Positions 43,893 to 57,171 of a stretch of DNA of 64,000 nucleotides are shown here, one piece after another. The DNA is taken from positions 243,426 to 307,425 of the forward strand of contig SCFE01000117.1 in assembly GCA_004352715.1 (NCBI GenBank), written 5' to 3'. Every line of letters begins with the position of its first letter. The first letter of the stretch is position 1. The notes under the pieces were generated by a model. It saw nothing but the letters and a program-made list of their open reading frames with translations. It was not told where the DNA came from and did not search any database. The translations under genes and the position numbers were made by a program. The stretch is from Hofstenia miamia. Taxonomy: Eukaryota; Xenacoelomorpha; Acoela.

Positions 43893-44722
43893 GGTGCTAA
43901 TTGATGAGTGATAGTCCTTTTGGTTAACTCATGAATAATGAGGGCATGTTGCCAAAAAGATGAGAATATTCATGCATTATATAATCAATCTATGAATAAT
44001 TTAGAGAATTTGTTATATATGATAGCAACCTTAATGAATAATGCATACTGACATTATCTCTCATTATTAATAGGGGATTGTTTTGAAACCAATCAAGTCC
44101 ATGACATATAAAAATATTTGGAAAAATATTTTAGTCATGTATACACATAGTTTACATAAGCATATAGTAAGGTCTAAACAATTAGCATGTTTGCAAAAAT
44201 TTTGTAAGTATTGTTAAGAAATTAGCTGGTTTGTATGAAAATTGATTGATATTTTAAAACATGGAGGCGTATTTGCTTCAACAAAAAATACAAGTATCAT
44301 TAAAATTACATAATTATATAGTTATTTACTTTTGAAGCTGATAAAAATATATTTGAACAAAGTATTAGGAATAAAACACATTACAAAACATAATTTACAA
44401 GTTAAAAGAGTTTAGTTTGGCAGATACACTTTCATTCTTTCACGTGTTAATACATTAGTCCTGGTATATTGGTTTGTATGTTGACGCTCTCAAATAAATG
44501 AGCGATAATTTTAACTCTAATCACTTCTTTTGCCTATCAACAATGATGAGAAAAGCTGTGGTTAAAAAATCTACAAAGTTGCTCTAAAGGCAGAACGTGT
44601 AGACAATTACCAAAAGTGACAGGAAAAAACAGCAAAAGACCTGTCTGAGGTGAAATGTTTGCTAAAGACTAAAGAGAAGTTATCATGCCCTGCACTAGTT
44701 CGTGAACTTAATTCAGTTTCAG

Positions 44723-44930
44723 AGAAAGTCCATGTACAATATATATATCACTTTATGAGTTGCCAGTTGGTGAACAGTTTACAATATGCAATGTGTATCA
44801 AACTCAAACAAAGTATGATCCAGCAGTTAAAATTATTTTGCAAAATGGAAATTACTTATTACTTCCCAAATGCTATGAACAAAGAGCTGGAGCAAAATTC
44901 AAAATGTTATTTGGACTTAAAGTTCTTTGA
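44723..44930 (+). CDS. Unrecognised short ORF with LPVGEQF...LLPKCYE pattern
   Basis: After a TTTCAG acceptor-like site the frame reads ESPCTIYISLYELPVGEQF, then TICNVYQTQTKYDPAVK and IILQNGNYLLLPKCYEQ, ending at a TGA (44928-44930). The layout (LPxGxxFxI, TKYxxAV, then LLPKxY) recalls small beta-barrel proteins often found in transposon-related loci, but I cannot name a family. A second frame of 99 codons (44650-44949) overlaps it, and I cannot say which, if either, is used. The exon start is only a guess. Confidence 0.3.
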
Positions 44931-44949
44931 TGTAAAAATAAACCTCTGA

Positions 44950-46977
44950 AATATTTCAGTTGTAAGCCAGGTATTGTGTTGAAATTTAGCATGTAATTTT
45001 ATTTTAGAAGGTGTAAATACATATTCCTTGTCAGATTCTCCTTGTATATATTTTTACATAAATAATTGATTTTTAGTTTGAACTATGAAAAATAAGATAT
45101 GGTTTTATAAAATAATATAAAATATATTGGTTTAGGTTGGACTTGAACCAACAACTTGAGCCAAACTTTGGTAAGCATAATATTCTTTTTACAACTATCC
45201 TGTTTTCAACATACTTCAATCTTAGAAATATATGCATAATTTCAACAAAGTTCATTAGTGCAAAGAAATATTGTGTTTTTAATGCACTAGTCAGTCTTTC
45301 TGTAGAGTTAAATTGTGAAAGTTGGTTTCTTCTTTACTGGGTAAATTGTTTTTATATTTTGAAATGTGAAATTCTCTTTTTCTACAAAACTTATACAGCT
45401 AATGAAATTTAATGTCTTGTTCCATGCATTAAAATCTTCTAGAACATATGCATATATATTTTTTATAGTAATGACTAGTTATTCAAACATCTTCTCCATG
45501 TGGAAGAAATGGGATTCAAAAATAATTTATACTTTCAATTAATGCTAATGTCTCTTAGAGGTTACAATGTTTTTAAACTATTTGTTATAACTTTTATAGT
45601 CTCTATAATAACAGTGTCTTCATGCAGAAGAGTGAGAATTGAAAATCAATAATGTTTTCAAATAATGCTAATATATGTTAGAAACTTTAGGGATTTATAA
45701 CACATGGCAGGGCTTTCTATTGTGTCAATCATTCATCATAAAAATGAAATATACGTTCTTATTAAACACATAAAGCCTTGAATGTAAATCAATTACAATG
45801 CTAGATAGGATATATTTGAACCATCATGTAAAGAGATACAAGTTTAATAATTACATTAAAGTGCAGGTGTGCATCTGATCATTTTATCCAGTAACATGCA
45901 AATAGTTTGCTAACATATGAAAAACCTGTTTTGATGTCAGCCATTCATTTAAAAAAAATGAAAGTTCACAGTAAATTTTAGGCATGGAATTATATATTTA
46001 ATGAATAAATATTCAAAAAATGACTATCATCACAACCAATTCAAACAAAATGATGGTAAAATAATGGATTTTATCTGATCATTCTATTATCAATGCAATA
46101 AAGACAAAAGAATTTAAGAACATTGTTTAGTTATTTCTAAAATAATATATCAAATGAATTCTTACTACATTAAGCGAATTCTATATGAATTTACTTCCCC
46201 AAAAATAAGACTCGAAAAGCCAAATGCCTCGACAAGATCCTTTGCAACGATCCACATTTCCAAAGAAAATTTTCTCTCTTTCAGCCTACACTTGCTACTG
46301 ACCATATGGGAATAATGGATACAAATATTCAGCAAATAAATGATGAAAAATTGTTGTATTTTTAAAGTACTTTGTTCTATTTAATGAATCATATCTATTG
46401 AAAATTAACGTGTTTCAGCTATTCGTTTTACATTATTGTTGACAATGCTTCATATTAGAAAACCATTTCTTTCATATTACGTTAAAGAATATGTCAATTC
46501 ATGGTTCTTCTGGTTGATGACGGTAAATTGAAGTGAAATCTTGGTCAATCTAACCATGTTTTACACTCAGCTATGAAATGGATGCATTGTTTTCAGTTTT
46601 TTATTATACAGGTACGTTTATTGTTGAATTTTATCAAATATGCATTTAAATTTGGGTTTTTATTCAATACTCAGAATTTGCACAGCAGTGTTAGGGTGAA
46701 TTTATTCCTTGAACACTTATTAAGTTTCCTATTTCAATCAGTAATTGAAGCATTTTCAAGTGGATTTATGCTTTTTTTGTTATTATGTGTAACATGGCAT
46801 TAAATAGTACTTGTCTAAGCCAATTAATATCAATTTGACTTGTTGAATTCATATATTATCATAGAGTCATAGTCAACAATCGAAAATGGTGGAAATATCT
46901 TAGCTGAATTGTTAGCCCTGGTGAACTGATACTTTGCATTGATTTCAATCTAAAAATACATGTAAAGCTGGGGATTT
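44950..46977. repeat. Mosaic of old dispersed repeats
   Basis: About 45015-45280 is a diverged copy of 23200-23350 with an insertion at about 45085-45215 that contains a tRNA T-arm-like word on the minus strand (GTTGGTTCAAGTCCAAC). About 45785-45900 is an inverted diverged copy of 43664-43760. No gene recognised elsewhere. Confidence 0.55.
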
Positions 46978-48828
46978 TAGTTTAGATCTCAAAATACATC
47001 CACACATAGAAACATTGTTATGCCTTTGATTCCCTGAATTTAATGTTTTTGCTTTCATTGCTTGTACTAATTTGCAATGTTTCAAGTGTTTTTAATATTT
47101 CTGGTTTCTAACTCTTGTATTATAATTGAGCACATATTAATATTTGTATTTTTTTAGCAATATTCGACCTAACATTTGTCATATGGCTGATATTGTAGAG
47201 CTCATACAGTTACAGAATATTAGTTTGCAATTTTCTCAAAATTCTTTGCAATCTATCTTTAAAATACTATGCATCTATATTTTTACACATGAATAATCCA
47301 CTATTTACAAGTTGGCGGGTGGCATTGGTGTGTATCGTGTGAATTGGTGATCAAGAAGTCTATGTAATTTAAAAGACATACTCAAAAAGGCTAGCTTCAC
47401 TTGCCTTTTGAGCCTTTTCTCATTGAGAAAATTTTGTTTTATTGAATTGAAAAAAACTATATAGTTTTATTTCTGTTTTGTACTGCAGCATGTATTGCAA
47501 TCAATTAGATATCTCTTTAGCTTCACAGCTAAAATAGTGATGTTAGTTGCTTTCTTAGTTGTATTATGAAAAAAGTCTCACAAAGTATTAAATGTGACAT
47601 AAATTTCACAATTGCTCACTTTAGTAGTTTGAAAAAACAATTTTTAATTTATTTTCTAAATATGACTGATCTTAACTTTCTATGCCAAGTAATCTTATAA
47701 AATTTATAAAAAAGAGATTAAGAAAAATATATTTTTACACTAGATTTTGATAATTTACTTCAAAATAAAAATGAAGCCCAAAATATCATAGCCTGCACAT
47801 TCAAATTTTGGGTTGAATGCACTTGCATAATATTTGAATATGGAAAAAATTAAAAACACTAATATTGTATTAAAAACAAACAGGCAATAACTTTTAAGCA
47901 CACAAAGAAACAAACAAACTTTTAAGTTAACTAACCTGTGCAAATAATTGCTAAAATTGTTAATAATTAAAACTATTATCATAAAGTTTAGCAATGAATG
48001 TTTTGCTTTTAAAAAATTTCATTTAGTTTAGATCTCAAAATACATCCACACATAGAAACATTGTTATGCCTTTGATTCCCTGAATTAATGTTTTTGCTTT
48101 CATTGCTTGTACTAATTTGCCATGTTTCAAGTGTTTTTAATATTTCTGGTTTCTAACTCTTGTATTTTAATTGAGCACATATTAATATTTGTATTTTTTT
48201 AGCAATATTCGACCTAACATTTGTCATATGGCTGATATTGTAGAGCTCATACAGTTACAGAATATTAGTTTGCAATTTTCTCAAAATTCTTTGCAATCTA
48301 TCTTTAAAATACTATGCATCTATATTTTTAGCTTCACAGCTAAAATAGTGATGTTAGTTGCTTTCTTAGTTGTATTATGAAAAAAGTCTCACAAAGTATT
48401 GAATGTGACATAAATTTCACAATTGCTCACTTTAGTAGTTTGAAAAAACAATTTTTAATATATTTTCTAAATATGACTGATCTTAACTTTCTATGCCAAG
48501 TAATCTTATGAAATTTATAAAAAAGAGATTAAGAAATATATATTTCTACACTAGATTTTGATAATTTACTTCAAAATAAAAATGAAGCCCAAAATATCAT
48601 AGCCTGCACATTCAACTTTTGGGTTGAATGCACTTGCATAATACTTGAATATGGAAAAAATTAAAAACACTAATATTGTATTAAAAACAAACAGGCAATA
48701 ACTTTTAAGCACACAAAAACAAACAAACTTTTAATTTAACTAACCTGTGCAAATAATTGCTAAAATTGTTAATAATTAAAACTATTATCATAAAGTTTAG
48801 CAATGAATGTTTTGCTCTTAAAAAATTT
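46978..48828. repeat. 0.8-1.0-kb tandem duplication
   Basis: 46978-47287 matches 48023-48330 and 47514-48000 matches 48330-48828, a few percent diverged. The left copy has an extra 226 bp (47288-47513) in the middle. The joint is only about 20 bp long. No gene recognised inside. Confidence 0.88.
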
Positions 48829-51589
48829 CCTAGAAATTAAAAACCATACTATCTTTATAATATAATATGCTTCCTCTTTAAGAAGAGGAAACCTTTTTTC
48901 ACTGTCATGTCCATCTGCTCTCATCTCCACCATTTCCTCCATCCATACATTAACAATGGAAATAAATGGAAATATAAAATCCCTCTTAATACATTTATAA
49001 CTAATTTTAAACCCCTATAATCCAAATATCAAAATGCAAAGCAAGGATTGATCAAATAAAAAAATATAACAATGTGAATAGATTCAGAAGATTTGAAAAT
49101 ATGTAGAATGAGCATTTTTAAACAAATATTGGCTTATGGAATTGATGCCCAAACATGAGATCCCTTAAATCTAGGGTACATTGAAATTGAAACTAAGGCA
49201 TTCCAGAAAATGTCACAATGTGACCTCTAGATCTACTTAAAAGATAAGAGATTGAAATTTCAAGTAATTTCAGACCTTTAGAATCTGAATACTACATTGG
49301 TTTTTCATCTTAAACCGTAGTTAAAGAGCAGTTTTATAAGAAATCTTGCAAATTTGAGTTTTCACATTTCATTCATTGAATGACAGTGAAAGGGCTTCTA
49401 AATCTAAAAATTTAATGCCAGAAACACATTTGCCAGTCTTTAATCAATGTAGAAAAATAAATCTTTACTGAGAAGTAGTAGTCAATGCTCCAAAAAATTT
49501 ATATTATCAAAAACCCAGAAATCGAAGTATATTCAATAACCACTGCAAAATCTCAAAGAAATTGACAGAATGGATCACAGATATCAATAAAATGGAGTAA
49601 AATGTAAATGAATTTTCAAGTTTATCCATAATATCCATTTTCATCATCTACAATATACACTTAAAAAAACATTTATTTTTTCAAGTTTATAGGGGTGTCT
49701 TAATATGAAGTGAAACATTACTAAACAAAATGTTAAAGACTAACAAAATTAAAAACAAAATGTAGCTTTATAGATAGTTTTTTTCATAATTAGATAGTTT
49801 TTTAAAAATTACTAACCCATCCTATAATATTCATATCTAAAGAGAAAATTTCCCATTATGGAAGATTGACAGTGAATTTTTGGAAAATTGTTTTTGAATT
49901 TCTTGTATTACTGCAAATATCTCAAAGGAAAAATTTCCAATTTTGAATTTTTAATTTTGAGAAAAACGTTTTTTTAGTTGAAATGTTTAAAACTTTCCGT
50001 ATTGGGACAGATCCAAAAAAATTAGAATCTCCTTTGAAAACTGCGCATTTTGGTGTAAAAATCATATTCATGTCTTCATTATATCAAAAGTTATTGAAGA
50101 AAATATCTTTTATGAAAAATTTGCCCAGCTCTGGCCAGCCTAGCTCAGCTAATATTGATCTTAGAGCTAAACATGCTAAATTTTTCAGTGAAATTTGCTA
50201 CTTAAAAATTCAAGTGGAGCTGTGATATCTTAAAAATTTTTGCTGCTATAGCCTGCTAAAGTTAAGGTATAATATCTAAAGCCAAACCTGAGTTTTCAAA
50301 ATAAATTTTTTTAAAAAAAATTTATGGCTGTGTGAAATTTTTGACTTGACCTTTCAAACAATACTGATCAAAATTCAGATAAATAGTGTGAAAAAAAAGT
50401 TTTTTTTTCAAATAAATGGCATAAAAAATTTAAAAATTGAGGCGTATTAAAAAATGTATGTAAACTTCTAATGTTGGCAATTTAAAAACTTAATTTTCAA
50501 ATTCCATTGGCAATTTTTTGCATGAGCTCTGCCCAAATATCATCAATGACAGCAAAAAATTATTTTCCCGATAGAGGGTGCAATTTTGACATTTTCAGGC
50601 TTGTACAATGCTTAAAATCTTCAACTTGCGGAGCTCTATAAGCCTACAAAATTTAATGTTGGTAGCTGCAATGGGCAAAAATGTGTTTTTCAAGAAATTT
50701 AGATGGATTATAGAAAGCAACTAATATTGCTTAACAAGCATTTGTATGTTTAGAAGGCAATCTCAAAACTCAAAGATTGAAAGCAATGCATTTTCGTTTC
50801 AAATGCATCTACATGCAAATAACAAGGTATGATGATACTTTTGTTTCAATAAGCCATCTATATTATAGTATTTCACATTTAATCAAGTATGTTTTTAAAT
50901 TACTGCTTCAAACTAAATTGTACATATTGATTTTTGCTACATTGAATATTTTTATTAATTGCATGCATTTTAAATTTGCTATTTTTTAAATAGTAGCTTA
51001 CTGAAACTATAAATTATACAGATTTTTAAAGTCATAGCAGAGTTTATACTGTGGTTAACTGATTTTATAGACATTGTTTTTCACCTAAAAATCATTATTT
51101 CATAATATTCTGAAAATTCTTGGTGACCTGTCTACTAAATACCATGCGCCTATATTTTTTATGTATGGATAATACACTATTTAAAAGCATTTGTATGTTA
51201 AGGAGGCAATCTTGACACTGAGTTGATTAATTTAATGATTGGAACTCATATCCAGTGAAGGGGAATTGAGTGTGTAGCAATAGGTCAACTAAAGGAATGC
51301 TGAATCACCTGGAAAAACGCATTCTCATTTCTATGGCTACTACACAATACAATGGAAAAAATATCAACAAGACTGTGCACAAGAGTCATAAACCAAATAA
51401 ACTGAAAAACATGCAAAGTCGACAAAAGATGTAACAGGCAGCAAATGTGTACATCCCCTGAAAATCCATATAAACCAAAAAGAAATGCAGAGAAAAGACT
51501 GTTGTGTAAAACTAATATCATAATAATGTATTAATGAAAGCATGTATATATAAATCCTACTAATTGCATTGCATATATAATTTATTCAG
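48829..51589. other. No gene recognised
   Basis: AT-rich, with A-runs and no coding pattern. A short piece near 51121-51215 resembles the sequence at about 47270-47310 and 50730-50770. An 80-codon frame at 49983-50225 and a 78-codon frame at 51285-51521 carry no motif. Confidence 0.5.
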
Positions 51590-52425
51590 AAAACGAAATT
51601 GCCTTTATCATGTAAGTCTATATTTCATACGCCTGTAATGTTTAAGTATGCCGAATATTTTCACGTTTTGTATAAGTGAAAAATTGTTTAAGTATGCCGA
51701 ATATTTTCACGTTTTGTATAAGTGAAAAATGAATTAAACACATGGAATTTTTTATGGATAGGAAACATTGGCGAAAATGAATTACAACAATTGCAAATAT
51801 TAATCATTAGAAACTTATGGAATTTTTTACAATGAAAAATAGCAATGTATTTGAAAAAACGAAAGACCGAATTGCCTTTATCATGTAGGTCTATATTTTA
51901 TATGCCTGTAATGTTTAAGTATGGCGAATATTTTTCCATTCTGTATATTGGATATTAGTGAAAAACGAATTAATTGCATGGAATTTTTACAATTAAATAG
52001 CAGTGCATTTGAAAAACGAGATTTAGCTCTTTACATGTAATGTATAGACCCCTGAAAAGGGAAATAAATTACAATGATTGTGGATGTTAATAATTAGAAC
52101 ATGTGAAATTTTTTACAATGAAAAATAGCAATGCATTTGAAAAGGGAAATGTAACCCTTTGCATGTAATAGATAGATTCCTGAAAACCGAAATAAATTAC
52201 AATGATTGCGGATGTTAATCATTAGAACGTGTGGAATTTTTTACAATTAAATATCAATCAATGTATTTGTTTAATTTTGCCAAAAAATAATTTGTTTAAT
52301 TTAAACCTGGCAAAAATATTTTGTCACTAGATGGCGTCCAATAGAATCAATTCATTCCCTCATGACAAATAGCCATATGTGTTACGAGTACTTGTAGGTG
52401 TCTCATTAGGACCTCCTTCTGCCTT
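51590..52425. mobile_element. Repeat element with 121-127-bp internal tandem units, copy 2
   Basis: Same order of parts as 23380-24300: GTTTAAGTATGGCGAATATT, then units with TTTACAATGAAAAATAGCAA at spacings of about 160, 125 and 127 bp, then TCACTAGATGGCGTCC and GTGTCTCATTAGGAC. It is diverged from copy 1 by about 15-20 percent. Confidence 0.5.
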
Positions 52426-52559
52426 TTCTTACTACTTATAATGAGTCACCTAAGTTATGCAAATATATTATTTACTGATCAAAATGATGTTTTTTATTGA
52501 AAACTTGATATTCAATTAAAATGGGCCCTAAAAATTTCAAAGATAGGTTCTTCCAGAAC

Positions 52560-53086
52560 TAGGCAGTTTATTTCTAGCTCTATCCTTTTCTCAAAACAGC
52601 TAATCAGATTGAACACAAAGTTAACATTTTTTAAGCTCATCAAGAAATTAAATTACCACCTTATAATATCATTTCAATGCCTGGATTTATTCATAAGCAG
52701 AATTCCAGTTCAAAACACTTTACCTACATTCAGTATAGAAAAAAGGTTTGGAAACAATCATTCATTAATACTGCTATTCAAATTTGGAACTCATTGCTAG
52801 AGAAATAAACAGTGAATATTTGCAAGCTTTTAAGAAGTACATTTCCCTTAAGCAAAATTATATATTGAGTAAAGCATGGCTAGGATACAAATTCTACAAT
52901 ACCTCATTTTTGAAATGTTTATAGTAATTTATCCCTAGCCTGGTAGATTTATTATATGTATTGTTTTATTCTATTGTATTTATTTGTATAATGAAAATGT
53001 TTGTATATTTGATGACACTATTCAAATATATTACCAATTTGTAATTGTTAATATTTATCTGAAAAAAGAATATCTTATCTTAACCT
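52560..53086 (+). pseudogene. CR1/L2-like LINE 3' end
   Basis: The frame reads SFINTAIQIWNSL near 52760-52800, which matches the RTxxFWNSLP-type block just before the C-terminus of CR1/L2 proteins. In a neighbouring frame it continues INSEYLQAFKKYISLKQNYI to a stop near 52920. An AT-rich 3' UTR ends in ATATCTTATCTTA near 53086, as in LINEs that end in short tandem words. Frameshifted and 5' truncated. Confidence 0.6.
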
Positions 53087-53285
53087 TTTTAAAAGAGAAG
53101 CCATTTTCCATATTTACAATGAATTTTCTCCCAGCCTATTATCAAATGTGAAAATCTTGGGTAGTTATATTGAGGAACATACTTTAATGCAATGTTGAAC
53201 ATTTTTATTAAAGTGGATTGTTGCGGAAGAGGTTGTTGGAAAGATTAACAAGTTTTTTTGAAAATATCGAATTTTTGAAAAAGAT
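53087..53285. repeat. Dispersed repeat, copy 2
   Basis: Matches 11340-11583; cut by the gap at 53286. Confidence 0.7.
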
Positions 53286-54285
53286 NNNNNNNNNNNNNNN
53301 NNNNNNNNNNNNNNNNNNNNNNNNNNNNNNNNNNNNNNNNNNNNNNNNNNNNNNNNNNNNNNNNNNNNNNNNNNNNNNNNNNNNNNNNNNNNNNNNNNNN
53401 NNNNNNNNNNNNNNNNNNNNNNNNNNNNNNNNNNNNNNNNNNNNNNNNNNNNNNNNNNNNNNNNNNNNNNNNNNNNNNNNNNNNNNNNNNNNNNNNNNNN
53501 NNNNNNNNNNNNNNNNNNNNNNNNNNNNNNNNNNNNNNNNNNNNNNNNNNNNNNNNNNNNNNNNNNNNNNNNNNNNNNNNNNNNNNNNNNNNNNNNNNNN
53601 NNNNNNNNNNNNNNNNNNNNNNNNNNNNNNNNNNNNNNNNNNNNNNNNNNNNNNNNNNNNNNNNNNNNNNNNNNNNNNNNNNNNNNNNNNNNNNNNNNNN
53701 NNNNNNNNNNNNNNNNNNNNNNNNNNNNNNNNNNNNNNNNNNNNNNNNNNNNNNNNNNNNNNNNNNNNNNNNNNNNNNNNNNNNNNNNNNNNNNNNNNNN
53801 NNNNNNNNNNNNNNNNNNNNNNNNNNNNNNNNNNNNNNNNNNNNNNNNNNNNNNNNNNNNNNNNNNNNNNNNNNNNNNNNNNNNNNNNNNNNNNNNNNNN
53901 NNNNNNNNNNNNNNNNNNNNNNNNNNNNNNNNNNNNNNNNNNNNNNNNNNNNNNNNNNNNNNNNNNNNNNNNNNNNNNNNNNNNNNNNNNNNNNNNNNNN
54001 NNNNNNNNNNNNNNNNNNNNNNNNNNNNNNNNNNNNNNNNNNNNNNNNNNNNNNNNNNNNNNNNNNNNNNNNNNNNNNNNNNNNNNNNNNNNNNNNNNNN
54101 NNNNNNNNNNNNNNNNNNNNNNNNNNNNNNNNNNNNNNNNNNNNNNNNNNNNNNNNNNNNNNNNNNNNNNNNNNNNNNNNNNNNNNNNNNNNNNNNNNNN
54201 NNNNNNNNNNNNNNNNNNNNNNNNNNNNNNNNNNNNNNNNNNNNNNNNNNNNNNNNNNNNNNNNNNNNNNNNNNNNNNNNNNNNN
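53286..54285. other. Assembly gap (1000 N)
   Basis: Default-size gap. Confidence 1.
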
Positions 54286-55546
54286 AGTGGGGGTAATGGT
54301 AGACATACGATAGGAAGGGGGCTAAATAAACTACAATTGCATTACTTCTAAAACAGGGAACATTTTCAAATATTTAATTCCATTAAATAAAAATCCAATT
54401 AAGCATTGATAGACGGTCAACGATATGAGCGGCTACAGATAAAGAATAAAATTAACGACTTTTTATAGAATCTATATTGGGGATTTGTCCGTAAGCGTTT
54501 AAACGAACACTTAAAATAGCATTTTCAATAGAGAAAAACAATTAAATTTTTACATGTCTGGTTAGTACAAAATAAAAATTGCAAATTAACTGGTCGTTTT
54601 TCTTCGGATACTAGTATTTTTGAAGAGATAAACAAACCCTTCATGCGTAAACCAAAAATAGCCTACTTAAACATTAAAGTATTGTGTTTATCCATTGTGT
54701 CAATTTGATAATTATCAATGATGAAGAACACGATCAAACTCGATATTATAAAGCCCTAGGCTTAATAAAAATGTATACAAATATATTTTGAAGCCATACA
54801 TTGTGTAAGAAAAGAATGTTCAATACGTATATTTAATAGCGATTCTCGCAAGTCATAGAATCCGCAAAGAGGAGCATCTTTTCCTCTAATTACTACTGTT
54901 TCAAATGTAAAATGTTAATGTTCATCACATCATTACATAAGAATGTAGGATCCTAAATTAAAGAGAGAGACATTGACTATTTTGGATTGCAATATTAATC
55001 TTATTGAGAAAGCTTGAAACTTCAGGCAAATAGAATACTAATTAAAAGTCCAAGTTAAATATTTAACATTGTTTTCCTGAAAATCTCACGCATCTTTGAG
55101 TTTATATGAAATTCAACTTATGGAGGAAGGTGTTTATTCCACTAGTGATTAGGCAAAAGTAATTTATATTGCTAGCATGTGTATTTTAGCGTGGTATAAA
55201 ACACTTGGTAATACATAGGTAGTAAATAGAAATACTTTTGTAAATATTTGAAATTCATTAACAAAATTTTCAGCTGAAAGGAGATACGTTTGCATGCATT
55301 GGGCGGTAATGTTAACAATACTATTGTTTAAGAACAGCGCATATTTTGCGAAAATTTAATTGCACTTATTTTTGGCTTTTACCACCTATTTCAGTCATTT
55401 CAATGCCAGTTTCATGAAGAACATCTTAAATTCAAATGTAAAAATTCTTGCAATTTACTTACATTATTTCGTGCTCCGCGCAATAATGAAATCAATTTGG
55501 ATTATTCATCTGCATGTGTTATTTTTAAAATTACTTCAACAATAAT

Positions 55547-55801
55547 TTATAACTTGTTTTCTGTCCTATCAAACCTGAGCTCGATAGGCCCAACCTTAAT
55601 AAAGGCTGTACAGGGGGCGGCGGATTCAACAATTTTATAAATACAAGTGCTATCAATTTGGAACCCATGATAAACATGTTGTAAAAGCAAACACACATTT
55701 TTGAAATCTTGTTGAAGATAAATAATGCAGAGCGCAAAGAAAATGTTCTCAATGATTTTTTTTGGAAACTGCGCCGGCAACGCTCCCTCTGAATTCGCCA
55801 T
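55547..55801 (-). CDS. Unknown 84-codon ORF (left arm)
   Basis: Frame starting MANSEGALPAQFPKKIIEN and ending FDRTENKL. The same 84 residues are encoded at 62450-62704. The only base change I see between the two copies in this frame is synonymous (GGG/GGT for Gly), while it alters the overlapping frame. The start LPxxFxKKIIENIF and a later CLLLQHVYHGF have the flavour of an F-box, but the match is too weak to claim. Neighbouring exons were not found. Confidence 0.35.
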   Translation of the reverse strand: MANSEGALPAQFPKKIIENIFFALCIIYLQQDFKNVCLLLQHVYHGFQIDSTCIYKIVESAAPCTAFIKVGPIELRFDRTENKL

Positions 55802-56644
55802 TGCTGTATATGTATCAGTATAGGTTAATAATATTCAAGAAAAAATGTGATGTATGGAAATATTTTCAATGCTTTTTTGAAAAACGGTGCAGAATTGAAA
55901 TAATTTTTGCTAATGAAAAAGAAATCATTTTTGTTCTTGAGCAATCTGACTTATGGTAGTGATAATAAGACCATAGATCATAGAATTAGCCTCTAGCCCA
56001 ATTGAAATCATTTTTGTTCTTGCTTTTTAGAAATACTGAAATGACATCGAATGCTGCAATAAAACGTTTCAAATTTTGGAAAACAGCCTGATTTTAATTC
56101 CATTTCTAGTTGGGGAAATTCCGTTACTTAAAATGAACTTATGTGTGAGCACGTGCTACTTTAATCGATTGGCGATTTGCCTATACAAAAATACTTGCAA
56201 ATAAATAAATAATAATGAAGCGCTAAACGCAGTTAAAGCAGAGGTTTTCCTGATAATTTGGCCTATTTATTCAATATAAAGTACTTGCCACTTTTCTTTC
56301 ATTTTCGAAGCATTATTGCCATTGAATTTCCTCGAAACAAACAAAAAATAAATCGTCATTTCAATAGTTGGCCGAATAAATTATCGAAGGGTTTTGCAAT
56401 TAATGAAGTGTAATAGATTTTAAAAAATGCTGCATCGCAAATCAAAAAGCTTAGATATATATGCTTGCAAGTAAAACTCTGTAATCTGTAGCTACATTGA
56501 ATTTCAAATGTTTGATTTTAAAATGTGGAAAGTTTATTGTATGAGTGGCCTCATTTTTTAAATGTAATCTTTGCGCAACATCAAATAAAGCAAAAAATTG
56601 CAGATATGTTTAAAATTAGAAATTTTTAGAGTTGACTTTAAGTA

Positions 56645-56914
56645 TTATATCAAATGCTGGTCTCTGGATGAGGGTTCTATTGGCTTCATTTTAGTAAATT
56701 CTACTGCAAACAGTAGGCCTTGATGTAAGGCATGAAAGAGCGCAATAGCATACGCGGAGTTAATTGCATTGGTTTTCTCTATATTAATAAAATCAATTAG
56801 ACATTGGCAAGAAAACGTATACGGTGTATTAGAAGATGTGATTACAAAGCAAGAACTTTGCGACTGTGAATTCATAGAAATCAAACGATCTAGCTTTCTA
56901 TTTGAAAATTTCAC
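56645..56914 (-). CDS. Unknown ORF, possible exon (left arm)
   Basis: Frame reading KFSNRKLDRLISMNSQSQSS onward to a stop after SSRDQHLI. Same as 61302-61607 except the last His/Asn. Composition (Ser, Asn, Gln, Cys) is less AT-driven than neighbouring frames, so it may be coding; no family recognised. Confidence 0.3.
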   Translation of the reverse strand: MKFSNRKLDRLISMNSQSQSSCFVITSSNTPYTFSCQCLIDFINIEKTNAINSAYAIALFHALHQGLLFAVEFTKMKPIEPSSRDQHLI

Positions 56915-57171
56915 TGTAGTTACTAATTTAGTTTTACAGAGTTTTCAAAAAAATAATACACTTATACACTCATGCGAGATTTTGAATTTTGTTACACAAT
57001 TATATTCATTGTTATTGAGTTAATATTATTATTTTCATTACAAAACTTTGCGTTTAGTTGATAGCAACAACATATTAGATTTCTTAAAATTGTGATTGCT
57101 TGGCAAATTTTAGAAAGATTTTCTCAAATATTCAAGTAAGCTTAATTATCCAAGTTGGTACTTTATGCTTT

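Larger units (their letters stand above)
34724..44911. repeat. Large duplication, copy 2 (rearranged)
   Basis: See the block map at copy 1. After the single N at 40979, the order becomes the copy-1 block 31637-32536, then a single N, then 30515-31785, then 31998-33723. One block is therefore present twice within copy 2. Confidence 0.9.
54286..57171 (+). repeat. 2.9-kb inverted duplication, left arm
   Basis: The whole contig between two 1000-N gaps is the reverse complement of 61085-63964, with only scattered differences (for example A/T runs, T for G at 62658, and an extra AGTTTTC near 56940). Confidence 0.92.

Noticed and set aside
55762-55959. 65-codon frame conserved between the arms (also 62292-62489)
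   Set aside because: It overlaps the start of the 84-codon ORF on the opposite strand, and the arms are so similar that conservation says nothing; the frame has no motif.
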